DNA from: Crotophaga sulcirostris
Lineage: Eukaryota > Chordata > Aves > Cuculiformes > Crotophagidae
Assembly (NCBI GenBank): GCA_013397455.1
Contig: VYZB01000340.1
Coordinates: 494,685 to 558,684, forward strand
Length of the DNA stretch: 64,000 nucleotides
Direction: 5' to 3'
The position numbers and the translations under genes were made by a program. The first letter of the stretch is position 1. Each line of letters opens with the position of its first letter. Under the pieces are notes generated by a model. It saw only the letters and a list, made by a program, of their open reading frames with translations, was not told the origin of the DNA and did no database searches. This document shows positions 38,273 through 51,549 of the stretch, one piece after another.

Positions 38273-39965
38273 CATAATCTACTATCAGATTTTTTTACCT
38301 GAACTTACAATTTATGAAATAAAAAGAAAAACTCTAAACCTGAAGTCCATTTTAGGTGTTCATTTGCTGTTGGGATTTGATTTAGGTTTATTACCTTGAA
38401 GGAATCAATATGTTACTGTAATTCAGAAAATGCTTTACCTGAACTCAGTGTAGGGGGGTTTATTTGTTGATAATTTATTAAGTAGCAGAGCTGTAAGTAA
38501 GAGAGCAGAACCTGAAGTACAATTCTGCATTATGTTATCTGATGATAGAGTGGATTATAAACTATATCAGCTGTAACTAAAGTTAAATATCATGTGATAT
38601 ACATACAGTAGATCTTGTATAGCTGCATAGGTTCCATCTTCTTCCTGTGTCATTCTTTGTTGATTAATATTTCTATAGTCTCTGTTTATTATTAAAGGTA
38701 TATCTAAAATGTGGATGAAAAGGTCATCCCCAACTCATCACCGCATCATTTACACATCCCCTTTAAGCCATCTACTTTTAAGGCATTGACTCTGGTTTCT
38801 AATTACATGTAGTAATCATGATGGTGAAAAATGAATAGTGAAAATGAAGATGTAATGGATGCAGCACAAAGTGCCATTTAAGTTATTTATCTCCTCTGCT
38901 TTAAGAATGCATTAAGGTAGCAAAACAGCAATTCCATGGAAAGAAACTTGAATATACCAAAGGAAATAAATCCAGACTAATGTTTTTCGGGGTGGCACAG
39001 ACAGCTCCAGTGAGGGGTGATCCGAGTGCTGGGGCTTGGGCAGCTCTGATGAGATGTGGCAGGTCAGCTTACCTGGTGTATTGCTCATGGGGCAATTTCA
39101 GTACTACTATGGGCCTTCTCTTGGGAGGGGGCACACATGGTGAGTTGCAGTTGGCCCTGCCAGTGGCCAACTGCCAGACCCCTTGGCTTTGCTCACACTA
39201 AGGAATCACTTTGGGGAACCACATAGGAATGGAAAATTCATTTGGTACTCTGTCTGAGTACTAGATCCTCTCTGACTGCTATTAGTTTATATTTACTGTG
39301 GATCTCACAAAGTGCTGTCTGAGGGTTGCACAGACTATGAACTCCCTCTGAAAGCCATGCAGTTTGACTGTTGCAATGCTTTCTGAGATAAAGCTCTGCT
39401 TAGACTGTAACTAGTGCATGCTGATATTTGTATTATTTTAATGCAGTTGAAATAGATTGAAATGAGTAACTCCATTTATATGAGTTTAACTGACTCTGTT
39501 GAGTCTGGCTGATACTTTATAAAGCAGTGCAAAATTTGATCATATGTAGAATGAATGTTTTGCAAGCTGTATCATGCTCTCAAGTTTAGATAAACCTTTG
39601 ATATCTTGCTATAATCTTATATTTTCTTTCATAAGTAACCAGTCCTGTATGCTATGCCAAACTGTTGTGTTAAAAAATTTTGTTTATTCTAAACAAACAT
39701 GAAAGACATGTTCATAAACAAGCACAAACTCAGTAAGTATCTGAAAGACTAGAGTTTTCAAATTATCATGTCTTTTCAAACACTTAGAAGAAGCATAGCC
39801 TTTTTTTGGTAAATGTCCAGCAAGTTTTAATAGAAAAATGACTCGCTGAATTTGTCATAAATGGTCAGGCTGCACCATTTGTTCCAATAATGTAATGTAT
39901 TCTAATTCAAATACTATGGTTTCTGGTTGCTTTTCTGCAGAATTTAATGGCATATTTGCAGAGCT
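38273..39965. other. Non-coding DNA, nothing identified
   Basis: AT-rich sequence. A short open frame at 38980-39201 is somewhat GC-richer but has no recognisable motif or splice context. Confidence 0.55.
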
Positions 39966-40060
39966 AGAATCATAGAATCATTTAGGTGGGAAAAGACCTT
40001 TAAGATCACAGAGTCCAGCCATTAACCTAACACTACCAAGTCCACCACAAAACCATATGG
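39966..40060 (-). mobile_element. CR1 LINE 3' tail fragment, antisense
   Basis: AGAATCATAGAATCATTTAG, GTGGGAAAAGACCTTTAAGA and ACACTACCAAGTCCACCAC are the reverse complement of a CR1 3' terminus. Only about 95 bp remain, a very short 5'-truncated insertion or a decayed remnant. Confidence 0.88.
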
Positions 40061-43000
40061 TTAGAGGCTAGCTTTGTTTCATTATACTCCAGCTAAGTGG
40101 CCTGGAGCTTTTGCAAGATAATTTAGTTAGGCTAGTTAGCTACAGCTATTAGACTGTGTAAGCATGTATATACATATAAATGTATATATACACGGTAAGG
40201 TGCCTTTTGCAGAATTCACCATTACTTCTCATCTGTTTTTATGTGAGCTGTCTTCCCCCCAGCTATTATCCAGTCAAGGAATATATGATATCATATAGAT
40301 TGTATGCTATTTTCTGAAGCTTCAAATAAGAAAATTAGTTCTGAGTAGGATTTACCATTATAGATTTAACCTGGAATATGCATAAATATACTTCCTAGCC
40401 TGTGTTTTCTGACTTATGTTTGCTATATGCTGTAAGATTTATAAAGTACAGTTTGATTGCTATAGGTAAATAGTGCCACTTTCTTTATAGAATACTGCAT
40501 TATACCACACTAGCAATGCTAACTAGTTTCTGTGTAGAAAAAAGCACAGCAGATGATGAGACTGGGCTATTTATCTGAGTCGAGATGAAGGCAAGCAAGG
40601 AATGAACTTATCCTAACACTGACTAAGCAAAAACTGTCTGGGGATTTTAAAAAACCTCCAACAATAACAGAAATAATCCAACTCACTGAGCAAGTCTAAT
40701 GGCAATCTGAAGGTCCTGGGTCCTTTCATTTATTTGCCTTGTGCTGATGGAGGCATTCTCTCAGGGGAAGGGAGAATGACTGCTACATCAGTTTGATTCC
40801 TGGGGTTGGTGGGCTTGACTTCCACACTACACTCTTCCTTCCTCTGTTTGAATTGTGAGCAGCAATCCCCACAAAACACGTCCCAGCTGTGCTCTTCAAA
40901 AACAGTTCCTTTCTATCAAAGCCTAAATTGCTCCATGCCTCAAGGAGACGTGATAGAAATAGGAAGTTATTTTGCAGCAGCTGAAGTCTCCCACCTAAAT
41001 CCTAGAATATATAAAATACACACTCGTTTACCTGTGGGGTTCATTCTGAGAAACCACTTCCCCACTAGTACTCTGCACAAAGAAAGCATGCCAGAGAGCA
41101 GACTCCATTTCTAGACATAAAACAGCTACAGCATTCCCAACTAGGTGGAGTGGTGTTCAGTTCCCTCTCCTGTCTGAAGGGGCTCAGCCTGCTGTCTTTC
41201 AGTTTATCAGCAGTTCTTAGTTCTTTCTCTTGGAGGAAGTCCTTTGGAGTTTCTCCTTATGTAAAAGTAATTAAATCTTAATTGACCAAGAGAGAGAAAA
41301 ATTAGATGCTACAGGTTGTTGCTGGGGGTTACTTGTCTGAGCAAGGGAATGCCTGTGTTGTCTCTGCGATTGTGAATGCTTAGTGCTCCATGCTCACTGA
41401 AATAGCTCCATACTCATTACAGGAAGAATTAGTTTTCAGCTATCCCATTCTGTGTATTTGTCCTTTGGTGTCCCCCCCCCAAAGAAAGATAATTCAAGAA
41501 AAAGAACAATTGGCCATGCAAGACGAAAGAGCTGTAGTAAGAGTGATCAAGCAGTTAAAAGCATTCACCTCAGTGAAGAAAGATGCTGGTTGTTTGAATC
41601 TAGTCAGCTATCACAACAACTTAAATCTCATTTTCTCACCTCCTGTCAGAGTCTGAAGCATCCCAGCTGTATTTTGTAGGAAAGAGCTGCCATAGGCAAC
41701 CATGTATGGAAGAAAATTCGGGCTGGGGAAGTCCAGGAGCCTGAAATTCAGTGCCTAAGAGAATTTAGCTTCAGTTCACATTGCTCTCTCAGTTATTTCC
41801 ATCGCCAAAGCTGTATTCCTGCTCATTGCAGCAGTCTTGTGATTCCCTTTTTGTGCACCTTTTTTTATGAATTTGACAAAGAAGATGCACTCCTAGGTCC
41901 CTAATAGAGTTTTCCTGTTTGCATTTGACAACCAGTGGAGCACTGAGTCTTGCAACACCTGAGCCCATAAAGCAGTCTCCCATTTTACCTCCTTATCCAT
42001 CGATAAAATGTATAACACTCAGTGGCCAGTAAATATATAATATGACAGTTAGGCAAAATACAGAGTTGCTTATTAGGGAAATTATTCTAAACATGTGCTT
42101 GATCCTTGACCACTGAGGTACACTAGAGGCAGAGAAGCAGCAAACGGTGCCAGCATGGTGGTGGCTCTGACCAGGAATCTGGAAGGCAAACCAGGGAAGA
42201 GAGGAGAGGGGGCATTTCTTGTTATCCATAGGGCTGGCAGCAAGCAGCTAGGCTTGAGCATATTGACCGTAAGGTAGTGCCTTTCTGATGGCTAAGATCA
42301 AAGCTGTACACAGTAATAGTCTTGCTCTTCAACTTGGACAATCATGTCTTAGTGCAGACTACCTGAGAAGTCATATGGTTGTTATGAATATCAGTCTCAG
42401 CCAGATTCTTTTGCATAAATAACCTATTTTGCATCTTGCAGGGGTTGCTGGGTACATGTCACTCCCTCTCATCAAATACTCCCACATCAAGTAGACTTGA
42501 GAGTATCTTCATTTTTTCTGTACCATTCATTACAATTAATGGTCTTCTGATCATTGCTTACGTGCTGCACCTTATTTTGGACGTATTTTCCCATAAAATA
42601 CTATCACTGAAGACCTTCTGGAAAATACTTAATTAGTTAAAATTCATGTTATTGTTAAGAAAACAGAGTTCACATAGGTGGTTTGAAACATCTCTCTTTC
42701 CTGCCTAAGATTTCACATTTCTTCTGTATGCACACCATTCAGCTGTTCTGTCATTGGAGTGTATGCCAGTGGTTGAGGGTTTTTTCGTGACAGTACCTTG
42801 AATTGGCCATGTTTTCAAAGCAAAACTTCGTCCAGGTTAGGAAATTACCTATTAGTGCTTCACACTTTCAAAATATCTTTTGCCCTGCTGCATGAAGGCT
42901 CACTTTCCCAGTAGCTTGCAGCCGTCCTGCCATTCCCACTTTTTTTCTAAGAGATGTCATGATAATGACTTAACCAGAATAGATCTGTTCAGAGTGAATT

Positions 43001-44509
43001 AGTGAAATGTTTGGTAGGTTGGTCGTGGTCTTGCCAGTGAGAACACTCTTGACATACAACATGATCACAGCATGGAGAGTCAAGAAAAAGCTCAAATTCA
43101 ACTGCTTGAAATGCCTCATGCTAAAAAAAAAAGAACGTGTGCTGTTTCTGAAAAAAAACAAACTTATTGGAAATGGAAATGAACTGATTAGGGATCATCT
43201 CTTCCTTTGAAAAAGGGCTAAGCGTTGTAAACCCTGCAAATTTTCCAGCAAATTCTGCTGTGTCTTTGTGAGTTCTGCCACAACTTGGCAAATGAAGACA
43301 ATCATTATTTTTAGCTCTTACAAAAATAGATTGCTTAAAACTTGGTATACCATGATAACAAAATAGTCTTTAACTTGTATAGAAACATTTTAATGGAATG
43401 TAGAAACAAGAGTTATTCCTTATTTTATTTAATAATGAAGATAGATTAAGAAACTAATTAAAGTGTGGCTAACTTGGCCACAGTTTGGGAGGTTTTGAGG
43501 AACAAAACATTTTTTCACTCATTTAAAAAAATGACATAAAATATAGGAGGGTTTTTTAAGCAAAAATGCTCTGAGGTAATGAATTGAATCAAACGAGTCT
43601 CTTAATTTGCTCCTTTATTTTCATTATGTTTTCAAATTCATATTCTGGTTGAAGCAGAGATGGCCTTTGCAATTTTATGTTCTCTGAGAATAACTGACCA
43701 TAAATTGAAATTTGTACAATGAACTGTCAGTGAGATTTAGTTTTGTTCAGAGATGTAGAATAAGAATTATACTGCATGTAAGTCATATTAAGGCCTCTGT
43801 GGAGAATGAGATTGTACGACTCTAAGATAATGCATAATTGATTTTATCTTGGAAATGTATACTATTGCTCTTCTTTGTATAAGATGTATGAATGTGACTG
43901 ACAAAATACTGCGTTTAAAAGACAAAAGACAAGTCATTGTCCTTTGATTTCCTCCCTGTTGTATGATAAAATCTGAATTCTTCTTATTTTCTTCTACTGG
44001 AGCTCTAGTTAGGTTTCCTAATTTTCTCCTATTGAATTTATGGTTATTTAGGAGGTGTAGTAGCCATTGTATTACCAGCAGCACTTCACCTTGAGAAACC
44101 CATCTGCAAGTGTGCATGTTCTACCTGAGCAGGCAGATAAAAATGAAGCAATGGCAAATTCTTGGATCCCTTTGAATGATAATTACACTAATTATGATTG
44201 TATTTAGAAGAAAATGGCAAAATGATGAAAAAAGGTGTGCATCCCCTGCCAAGGAGAGGTGCATAGAAACAGCTGCAATGGGTAAAACAACCTTGACTCT
44301 TCAGGGCGCTCCCTATTTTTCCAGCCCCAGCTCTGCCTTGTTTCCTCTTTCTGTGGCAGAAGTAGCTGAGCTCTGCTTGTTGTCTCAGCAAAAAGCAGAC
44401 AGCTGACCATGAAAGCTGTGAGCCTGCCTTGGAGGATAGAAATCTTCGAGCTTTTTCCAGCTTGCAAGTTCTGAGTAATTTCTGCCCCTTTTCTCCACCC
44501 TCCTGGCTC
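40061..44509. other. Non-coding DNA, nothing firmly identified
   Basis: AT-rich sequence with a C10 homopolymer near 41471-41480 and a weak tRNA-like stretch at 41546-41608, treated as a finding. Open frames of 60-110 codons show no family resemblance. Confidence 0.55.
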
Positions 44510-44536
44510 AAAAAAAAAAAAAGAAAAAGAAAAAAA
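44510..44536. repeat. A-rich low-complexity tract
   Basis: About 25 of 27 bases are A, broken by G. It lies directly 5' of the ancient CR1 relic, so it is not that element's tail, which would be 3'. Confidence 0.8.
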
Positions 44537-44537
44537 T

Positions 44538-45115
44538 GTTATGGAGGAAATAGCTGAGGTGGCTTCTGGGCTTCTGAACCACTGGTGTGAGTCCTGGAGA
44601 GCTAAGAAAATTTCAGACACTTGGGAAAGTGCTAATGCAGTTCAGAATGTCAAAAAAGGTAGAAAAGGGGACCTAGAACTACCCCTACTGCATGAATCCA
44701 GATTCCTCTATAATACTGCAATAGTTAGCTTAGTAGAGCCAACAGAAAGGATAGATTAACAAATATAAATAATGCCAGTCAATATGGTTTGATGGCATGG
44801 AAGATTTGTCAAATAAATCCATTACCTTTCTTTGACAAGATTATAGATCAGTTGATGGAAGCAACTGTGTGGATACAGCAGCAATTTCATTTCTCCAAAG
44901 TATTTGGCTTAGTATTGCTGGGTATTTTGATTAAAACCTACAGCTGTGTTAGGAGGAATAAAAAACTGTCTCATTTACAGGTTTGACCATGTCTTTTCCT
45001 AGAGAGGATCTGCAGAGAGTGGTGATCAGCTGAAAGCTGTTCAGTGCTTTTGGCAATGGTCTATATGAAAACATGGCTGGTAAAGTGTGAGGAAGACACA
45101 CAGATGCTCTGAAAT
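44538..45115 (+). mobile_element. Ancient CR1 LINE relic, reverse-transcriptase region
   Basis: Strongly decayed sense copy of the middle of CR1 ORF2, far older than the other CR1 pieces. Order of surviving blocks: 44541-44690 translates to EEIAEV, then SWRAKKISDTWESANAV and KKGRKGDL, which match the N-terminal RT region (SW..G.IP..WK.ANV..I.KKG.K.DP). Around 44780-44840 the QHGF and FFDK blocks appear as SQYGL (one frame) and PFFDKIID. At about 44885-44930 FHFSKVFG..GILI matches the RT palm block (LDFSKAFD..HDILI). Both Asp positions of that palm block read as His and Gly here, so it cannot be active. After 44990 only nucleotide-level similarity (AGAGAGTGGTGATCAGCTG) continues. Frameshifts separate the blocks. 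The match is from memory of amniote CR1 elements. Confidence 0.6.
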
Positions 45116-47523
45116 AATGTGAATTCTTCTCTAAATAGTTTCATAGTTTTGTTTTAATTAATCTGCATGCAATATAATGAATTGAGAATGAAGAATGAAG
45201 GTATATGAGGGAGCAGAGGCATTGTCTCTAGCAGGTAGGTCTGCAGTCTGCTGGTGGCATTTCACAGCAGATGTGGGTGTGCTGGATGGAGATCCCAAGG
45301 AGGCCGTCTGCAGCAGCAGAGGTCTGTGAGGGGCACACCAGGAGCAGTGTCTGTTGATGTGGAAGGAGAGGTGGAGCGCTCCCAGACTGCTGAGCACAAG
45401 TCCTTCAGCAGGGTGATGGGGTCTGACAGGAGCACACTTTTCTGCCTTGCGAACAAAGGCACATCTAGAACCTATGGCTGGAAGTTAACGTGTGTTTTGT
45501 TGTGGGATTTGGGGATTTAGTCACAGCTCTCCATGTAGAGCTTGCAGTGTGAACATCAGCCTAGGCAGAGGCTGAGGTTAGCCACTGCATTTGCTACGCT
45601 TCGCTTCCAAGTTCACTGTACATGTGACATGATGGCAATTTTCTTTCCACATGTGTATGTTACATGTCTAAATGTGCCCATCCTAGAGGTATGTTTTGCC
45701 TCAAAAGTGAGATGTATGGTATTTCTCAGAGTGACAGTGTTACTGCTCTAGCTCCCAACCTAGGGAGAATTTTAAAATAGAATTAAACCTGGCGACCTCT
45801 CTTAATAGGATAATACGAAGTCCAATCCAAAGCCCCTTGAAATCACTGCAAATTGATTGCTGTTTCAAAGGCTGCAGAAGAGCACAGCAAAATATAAAAT
45901 GAATTATGCTAAAGTCTATTGAAAAAAAAATAATGAGATGTATACGATTAAATGCATTTGAGATACGGCATGTTTAAAAGCTGTAAATCACTAGTAGCAC
46001 GCTTTCAAATGTAAATATTCATATGAATACTTTTTAAAAAAAACAATTATACTTGACAGTGAAGGCTGGCAATGGAATTTTAAAAAAATTCAGATTCATG
46101 TGTGCATGTGTAGGCTAAATAAATGTGTGTAAATATTTTTATAAATATAAATATTATAATAAAAAATCTCCCATGCCTTTCAAAGTGTAATATAAAAGAA
46201 GCAAAATACAAAACTGACTAGGAGCAGTATTTAAACCAGCAGAATTAAGCAATTTGTTTTCACAATTCAGGAGGCATAGAAGTCTGGCATAAGTTGTATA
46301 TATAAAAAATAGGGTTTATCTAACTTTGATGAAATAATTTTAATTTATGTTGAGCTGCAGAGTACACTGCTGTGGATCCTGCGAAGTCAGCCTTTACAGT
46401 CAATGGAGAGAACAGGCTTTCAGAAATGGCTCATCTGTCTGCCATAGAAACCCATCTGGATTGCTCTCTTAGGGTGCCTGCTTCTTTCAGTTGCCTACGG
46501 AGAGCATGAATATGAATCATATGAATCCCATCCGCTATAGCTACAGCACCTATACAGTTATGGTGGTTTGTTTTTTTACTACTCCCAGCTTCTTTGGCAG
46601 CTCTCTGTGGCCATTCATGGTCCCTGCTGTCTACCCAGTGCGCTACTGCCCAAAACCTGGTCTCATACCCAGGTCCACCACTGCTATGAGATGAGTTCAC
46701 CTGTCACAGTCCTTGGCCTAGAGCTTTTGCACTGTGGCAGTGCTGGTACTCTGCTTTTAGGTTCTCCTTGGGGGCACAGTCACTTGTTTCTAACCAATCT
46801 GTTAGATGTGCGTCAGGGGATGTAACACCACTGTCATCTGTGGAGGAGTTGAGAGTTATATCCTGACAGTTTGCAGTGTTCAAATGTACCTCATTGGTAC
46901 TGTGGGATGGCTACCTGTTATTTTTTTCTGTAGCAAAAATCACAGATCTGTTGAAGGTTAACAGGTCTTCAGTGATGAGCTTTACTTACGGAAGCTTCAG
47001 TGGTCATTTGAGAGGCTGCATAGCATGCAGAGCTGTGAGCATGGGGAGTGAAACAAGGAGGTGCTGGTGGACAACAGGCAGGTTTTTCTCAGGTGTCATG
47101 CAGGCTGAAGTGCAAGAATTGATGTTCATGCATAAAGCACTGCCAGTTTTTTTGATTTTATTGTCATTCTGCTTCAACATTTTGCAGTTATTGAAGGAAG
47201 AAAGAAATTGAACAGGTAGAGATACACAGCGACAATGAGCTAATGATTGTAAGGGCAGAGCACTTGCCTAGGATAAAGGATGTTCTGGTAGGGTTTTAGA
47301 GCATTAGTGGGAGCCTCTCCTCTGCAGAATAACTCTAGAGCATAATTCCTTGCTGCACCAGGCAGTGCTGTTAGACTGCTGTTTCTGTAGCTGTGTCATC
47401 CACTGCTGTCTTCCTCTCCCCTTATAACCAGCCCTCTAGTATTGAGAACATCTTGGTCTTCCAGGACTCCCAGACTTCTGTCCAAACCCTTGGATGCCCT
47501 GTGTGACCCTTGGCATCAACCAG
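45116..47523. other. Non-coding DNA, nothing identified
   Basis: Includes a slightly GC-richer stretch at 45190-45470 and an AT-rich, repeat-free stretch at 45890-46350. Open frames at 46431-46700 (-) and 46876-47211 (+) lack recognisable motifs. Confidence 0.55.
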
Positions 47524-47682
47524 AGAAGTGATAGATTCACCATCCCTGGAGGTATTTAAAAGCTGTGTAGATATGGTGCTTGGGACTTGGTTTAGTGGTG
47601 GACTTGGTATTGTTAGGCTTATGGTTCAACTCAATGATCTGAAGGGCCTTTTGCAACACAAATGTTTCTATGATTCTGTGAT
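47524..47682 (+). mobile_element. CR1 LINE 3' end fragment
   Basis: About 160 bp: GATTCACCATCCCTGGAGG, TATTTAAAAGCTGTGTAGA, GGTTTAGTGGTGGACTTGG, and the tail TTTCTATGATTCTGTGAT. Same general 3' UTR layout as the copies at 36728 and 37790. The GGTCCCTTCCAACC block is mutated to GGGCCTTTTGCAACAC. Confidence 0.92.
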
Positions 47683-50600
47683 CACTCAAAGATTCCTGAG
47701 GATACAAGCACCAAGGCTGAGATCTTCCCTGGAGGGCTGAGCTTCACAATGCAATTCCTGTTGCCCTCCAGAGCCGTGTTGAGACTCTGTTCTCTAAACA
47801 TTTTGTGCACAATTCCTTCATATTTCCCCTATACTGCCTACTCTGGACTGCCATAACTGTGACTGTTAGGGACAGGCAGACTCCTGGCAAAGACATTATT
47901 GCATTAAGCAGATTTTGTTCTTATGCAAAAAACAAGCGAGATGCACATGCAAACCATCCCTTGTAGATCAGTATCTCCTTTCCTTGAAACAAAACAAACG
48001 ATGCAAGGTGACAATAAAAAACATAAACAAGGGTACAAGCTTGCAAAATGTTCATGAAATAAAATAGAAATGTATGAGTTCCCCTAGGCAGATCCCCAAA
48101 CTGCCATATTTAATGTCTACCATTCGATCAGTACGTTAGTTTACAGGCAGCTAGGGAGAAGTAAGACGGGTGGAACAGTACCACGTAAACGCATATTAAA
48201 TGGTATGACTAGTAAGAACAGGTAGAATAGGCAGGATGTGCTGCTCAAAGTCTATATACCAAGGCAGAATAACGAAGACTGATTTCACTTTATTTTTTTG
48301 TATGTTTTGCATCAATATTAGGAATGGGTTGCTTCAGTACAACAAATGCATTGAAATGTTCTGGGTGTTAAAAGCACCCCTTGAAAATACGCAGGGCTGT
48401 TTTGTCAGTACATCGGCGGTATATTGCATGATGAGTTCACCTTTATAGCAACTTCTGTCCACCTCATGGTCATATGTCAGAGCTCTCCACTTTTTCTGCA
48501 TGACACATTGTTAGGACTTTTAGTCATTGACCCCCCTAGCCCCAAGATATTTATTTAAATATTTGTTTCTTTGTGTGCTTGCATGCCTTCCTATAAAAAT
48601 GTTTATGGTTTTGAGTAAATCTCAGACTTTCACTTAATTAAGAAGTGATGTCAACAGAGGTAGAAAGTTGTCACCAGGGAATGGTCTCCTGCAGCCACAG
48701 TGCCAAAATGAATGTTCAAGCATTTATTAAAAATAAATGTAAAAGCAAAATAGACAGGTTCTGAATGTGAGGCATGTATCCTGCCACGGTATTTGGTTTC
48801 AGTGGCCCCTACATCTGCTGCACTAAGGGATTAATTATGCTAATAATCCTCTCCTCCCTTTTCTGTACATTACTACAGCATTTATCAAAAAGCTGCATTG
48901 TACGTGCAGCTCATGCATGAATCCCTGCATTTTGGTCACCCCCTCACTCACTGCTTAAAATGTGAGCTGCTCTCCATCTGGAGTAAGGAGTGGAATATCT
49001 TTCCTATCTGCTTGACAGCTGTGAAATGCTTGCCTCCGTGTTTCCCATTTAGTCTGCAATCTCCCCTCGAATTTTGGTACCCACTCCAATTACGCAGCAC
49101 CTTAGATATTACAGTGACGGCTGGTCGGTGACAGCTGCTGTAGAAAGCCCTAATACAGGAGGATCATTCTGCTCCATTCACTCCAGTTTCTTAGTTTCAC
49201 TTGCTTTGGTTTGACTTTCATTTTTAAACAGAGTGTGGCTTCTTTTTTCTTTTCACAGGGATATAGAAGTTTCCATACAGGATCAGACTAGAGATCCTAC
49301 AAATGTAATATCCTGTCTGTATCAGGTTCTTTAGAAGAAAATGAAACTCCCATTTGGTAGACTTGTAATTAAATATGCCTTTGCAGGAGAATTTTCTGAA
49401 ACTACTAACAGCTCTACTTAATTTTAGATAAAGAGAATATATTTTTTATATAAAGAAAAAATATATTTTTTTTTACAAAGAGGATACAAACTTGTAGACC
49501 AGTGCTGCATATTCTTTATATTTTGCAATGAAGTAGGTACAAAAATGCTTATTCAGATAAATGTATAGCATTTATTTTCAAAATGGTTTGGTTTTCTGGC
49601 TTTGCAAGTCAACAAATGAAGCCCTACCATATTTGTTATAGTTCTTCAATTCCTCTTTAACTTCTGAAAATTAGAAATCACCCTTCCTTACCATTTTTAT
49701 TTTGAGGGAACTAAGCTGCTTGAGCAGCATTAATACATGCAGATGCTTTAGATTCTATCAACATCATTTTGCTATGAGCAGAGTTTCAGAAAAGAATCCA
49801 TCTTCTTGCTAGGGGACATAGTTGCTGCCAAGCACATGCTACATACACCTTCTTTTGCTGTCTGCTTAGCATCAGATAAGATAAAAGATTGGAAAGAGCC
49901 CAGCTGGGAGCTACTTTGCACGAACAAGTGATTGAATCAGAAAACTCACTAAGAAGCCAAGATTCATCCCTGTTGCCTCCACCTGTCATGGAATGATGTT
50001 TCTTCTGCTGCTTTAATTTTCATTGTTTCTTCCCATAGACATCCTCCATGGATTGCACACTGCACCTGGGTTTAACTCTTTGTAGCCAGCTGACCACTTC
50101 TCTCCTGACTTTCTTTTGTGCTTACTTCCCTCCTTCCCCCAGGTATTTTCTTGTGTGGTGTGCAATGTAACTGCAGCCTTCCTTCAGTCAGTTTTTGATC
50201 TTGCATTTTGCTTGCTGAGCTCCATCCGTGCTCCCCTGTTCCTTGTGAATGCATCGCTGAAGCACTACCCTGTTATTCTCTCTATTCCGTACTCTTCCCT
50301 CTTCACAGTCCCTACTGCAGCTGGTAGCATTATGCAATACAAATAAAATAACTGATTAACTGATTAGCTCTTTTCTCTCTTTGTGAAGCAGTTAAATAAA
50401 CTGATTCTATTTGTTGACAATTTATTCATAAGCCTTTGCTGAGTAGTTGAGATACATATTTTCTAGTCTGTGGGTACTTCACAAACTGCTTACTTTAATT
50501 ATTAGCTTCTCAATGTGTGATTAGTCATCTAAATCACAGGGTATCAGTATTGCCAACTTTAAACATTACAAAATCATGAGTCAGCCTCAAAAAATCATGG

Positions 50601-51443
50601 GATTGTTAAAAATCATGTGTTTTTTTCTATTGAAAATACTTCTGCAGTTTGTTTTTTCTTGGTTTCTGAGCCTTTAGGTTTCATTTGCTTTGCATTTCCA
50701 AGTTTTTCTTTGCAAATGTGGATTAGGACACTTTTTAGTAAAGGAAGTTGCATTTATTTTGTAGTCTCCTGATTTAATGATCTGGATTCTTAAGAAGAAA
50801 TTAGGGAGAGTGAAATAAAACCACCAGAGTTGATGGTGCTATACTATACTTTCTGTTATCTTACTGAATGACTGAAAATTTTGGCACAGAAAATATGGAA
50901 TACCAAAATGAGATGAGTAGACCTAGCAAGTTTGCATATTTATTTAAAGTTAATTTAAAGACTTCACAGTAAAAACTGGTGGGCTCCAGATTTCCTGCAG
51001 CCTTTGGAAAAAAAGAAAAAAAGTGCATATAGGAGGTTGCCTCACTCATATGGGTAATAAATCAAGCCACAGAAATATCCGTGCCACTTTTAACAAACCA
51101 ACCATCAGCCTTTCATATGAATGCAGCTGTTTATGTGCAAATATAAATTTGCAGTGATGGGCTGCCATCCTTGAACAGTTAAATCACTCAGACATCTTTG
51201 TGCTTTAATGTACCGAAAGGATTCTTCTAGATCAGGCATGACCAACCCATGATCCAGATGTTGTCTGCCAGGACAGCTCACACCACACTCTCACCATGAC
51301 CTCCTTTTGATAGCAATGTGAGATTTAACTTGTGTACCAGACATCCAGCTTGCTCCCAATCATGTCACTCGCACCTGTGGTCCTCAAGGAAGAAATTAGC
51401 TTTGCTGCCACCGGAACTAGCTGTCTGCCTCACAGCTTGCCTT
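47683..51443. other. Non-coding DNA; possible conserved non-coding element
   Basis: Mostly AT-rich. 48885-49215 has balanced composition, no repeats and two TGACAGCTG sites, and is discussed as a finding. An A/T-only tract lies at 49436-49476. No exon was recognised. Confidence 0.5.
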
Positions 51444-51549
51444 GGTTTGAAGGCACCAGACAGAGGGTTTCTGGGTTTCTAGGTTTGCGGGTACCAAACA
51501 GACAGTGTCTGGGTTTCAGGTTTTGAAGGCACCAGACATGGCTTCTGGA
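51444..51549. repeat. Minisatellite, about 37-bp unit, nearly three copies
   Basis: Units 51444-51481, 51482-51518 and 51519-51549 (partial) share GGTTTG-AGG-CACCAGACAG and TCTGGGTTTC. Unit 2 differs most (GCGGGTACCAAACAGACAG). The unit divergence shows it is not a recent expansion. The sequence just upstream (51235-51360) looks like a decayed interspersed repeat, but I cannot name it. Confidence 0.8.

Noticed and set aside
46431..46700. 89-codon minus-strand frame with an IGAV-A-DGIH stretch, briefly reminiscent of a Harbinger-type transposase motif
   Set aside because: Only one short, imperfect motif match. No flanking transposase blocks, terminal inverted repeats or target duplication seen.
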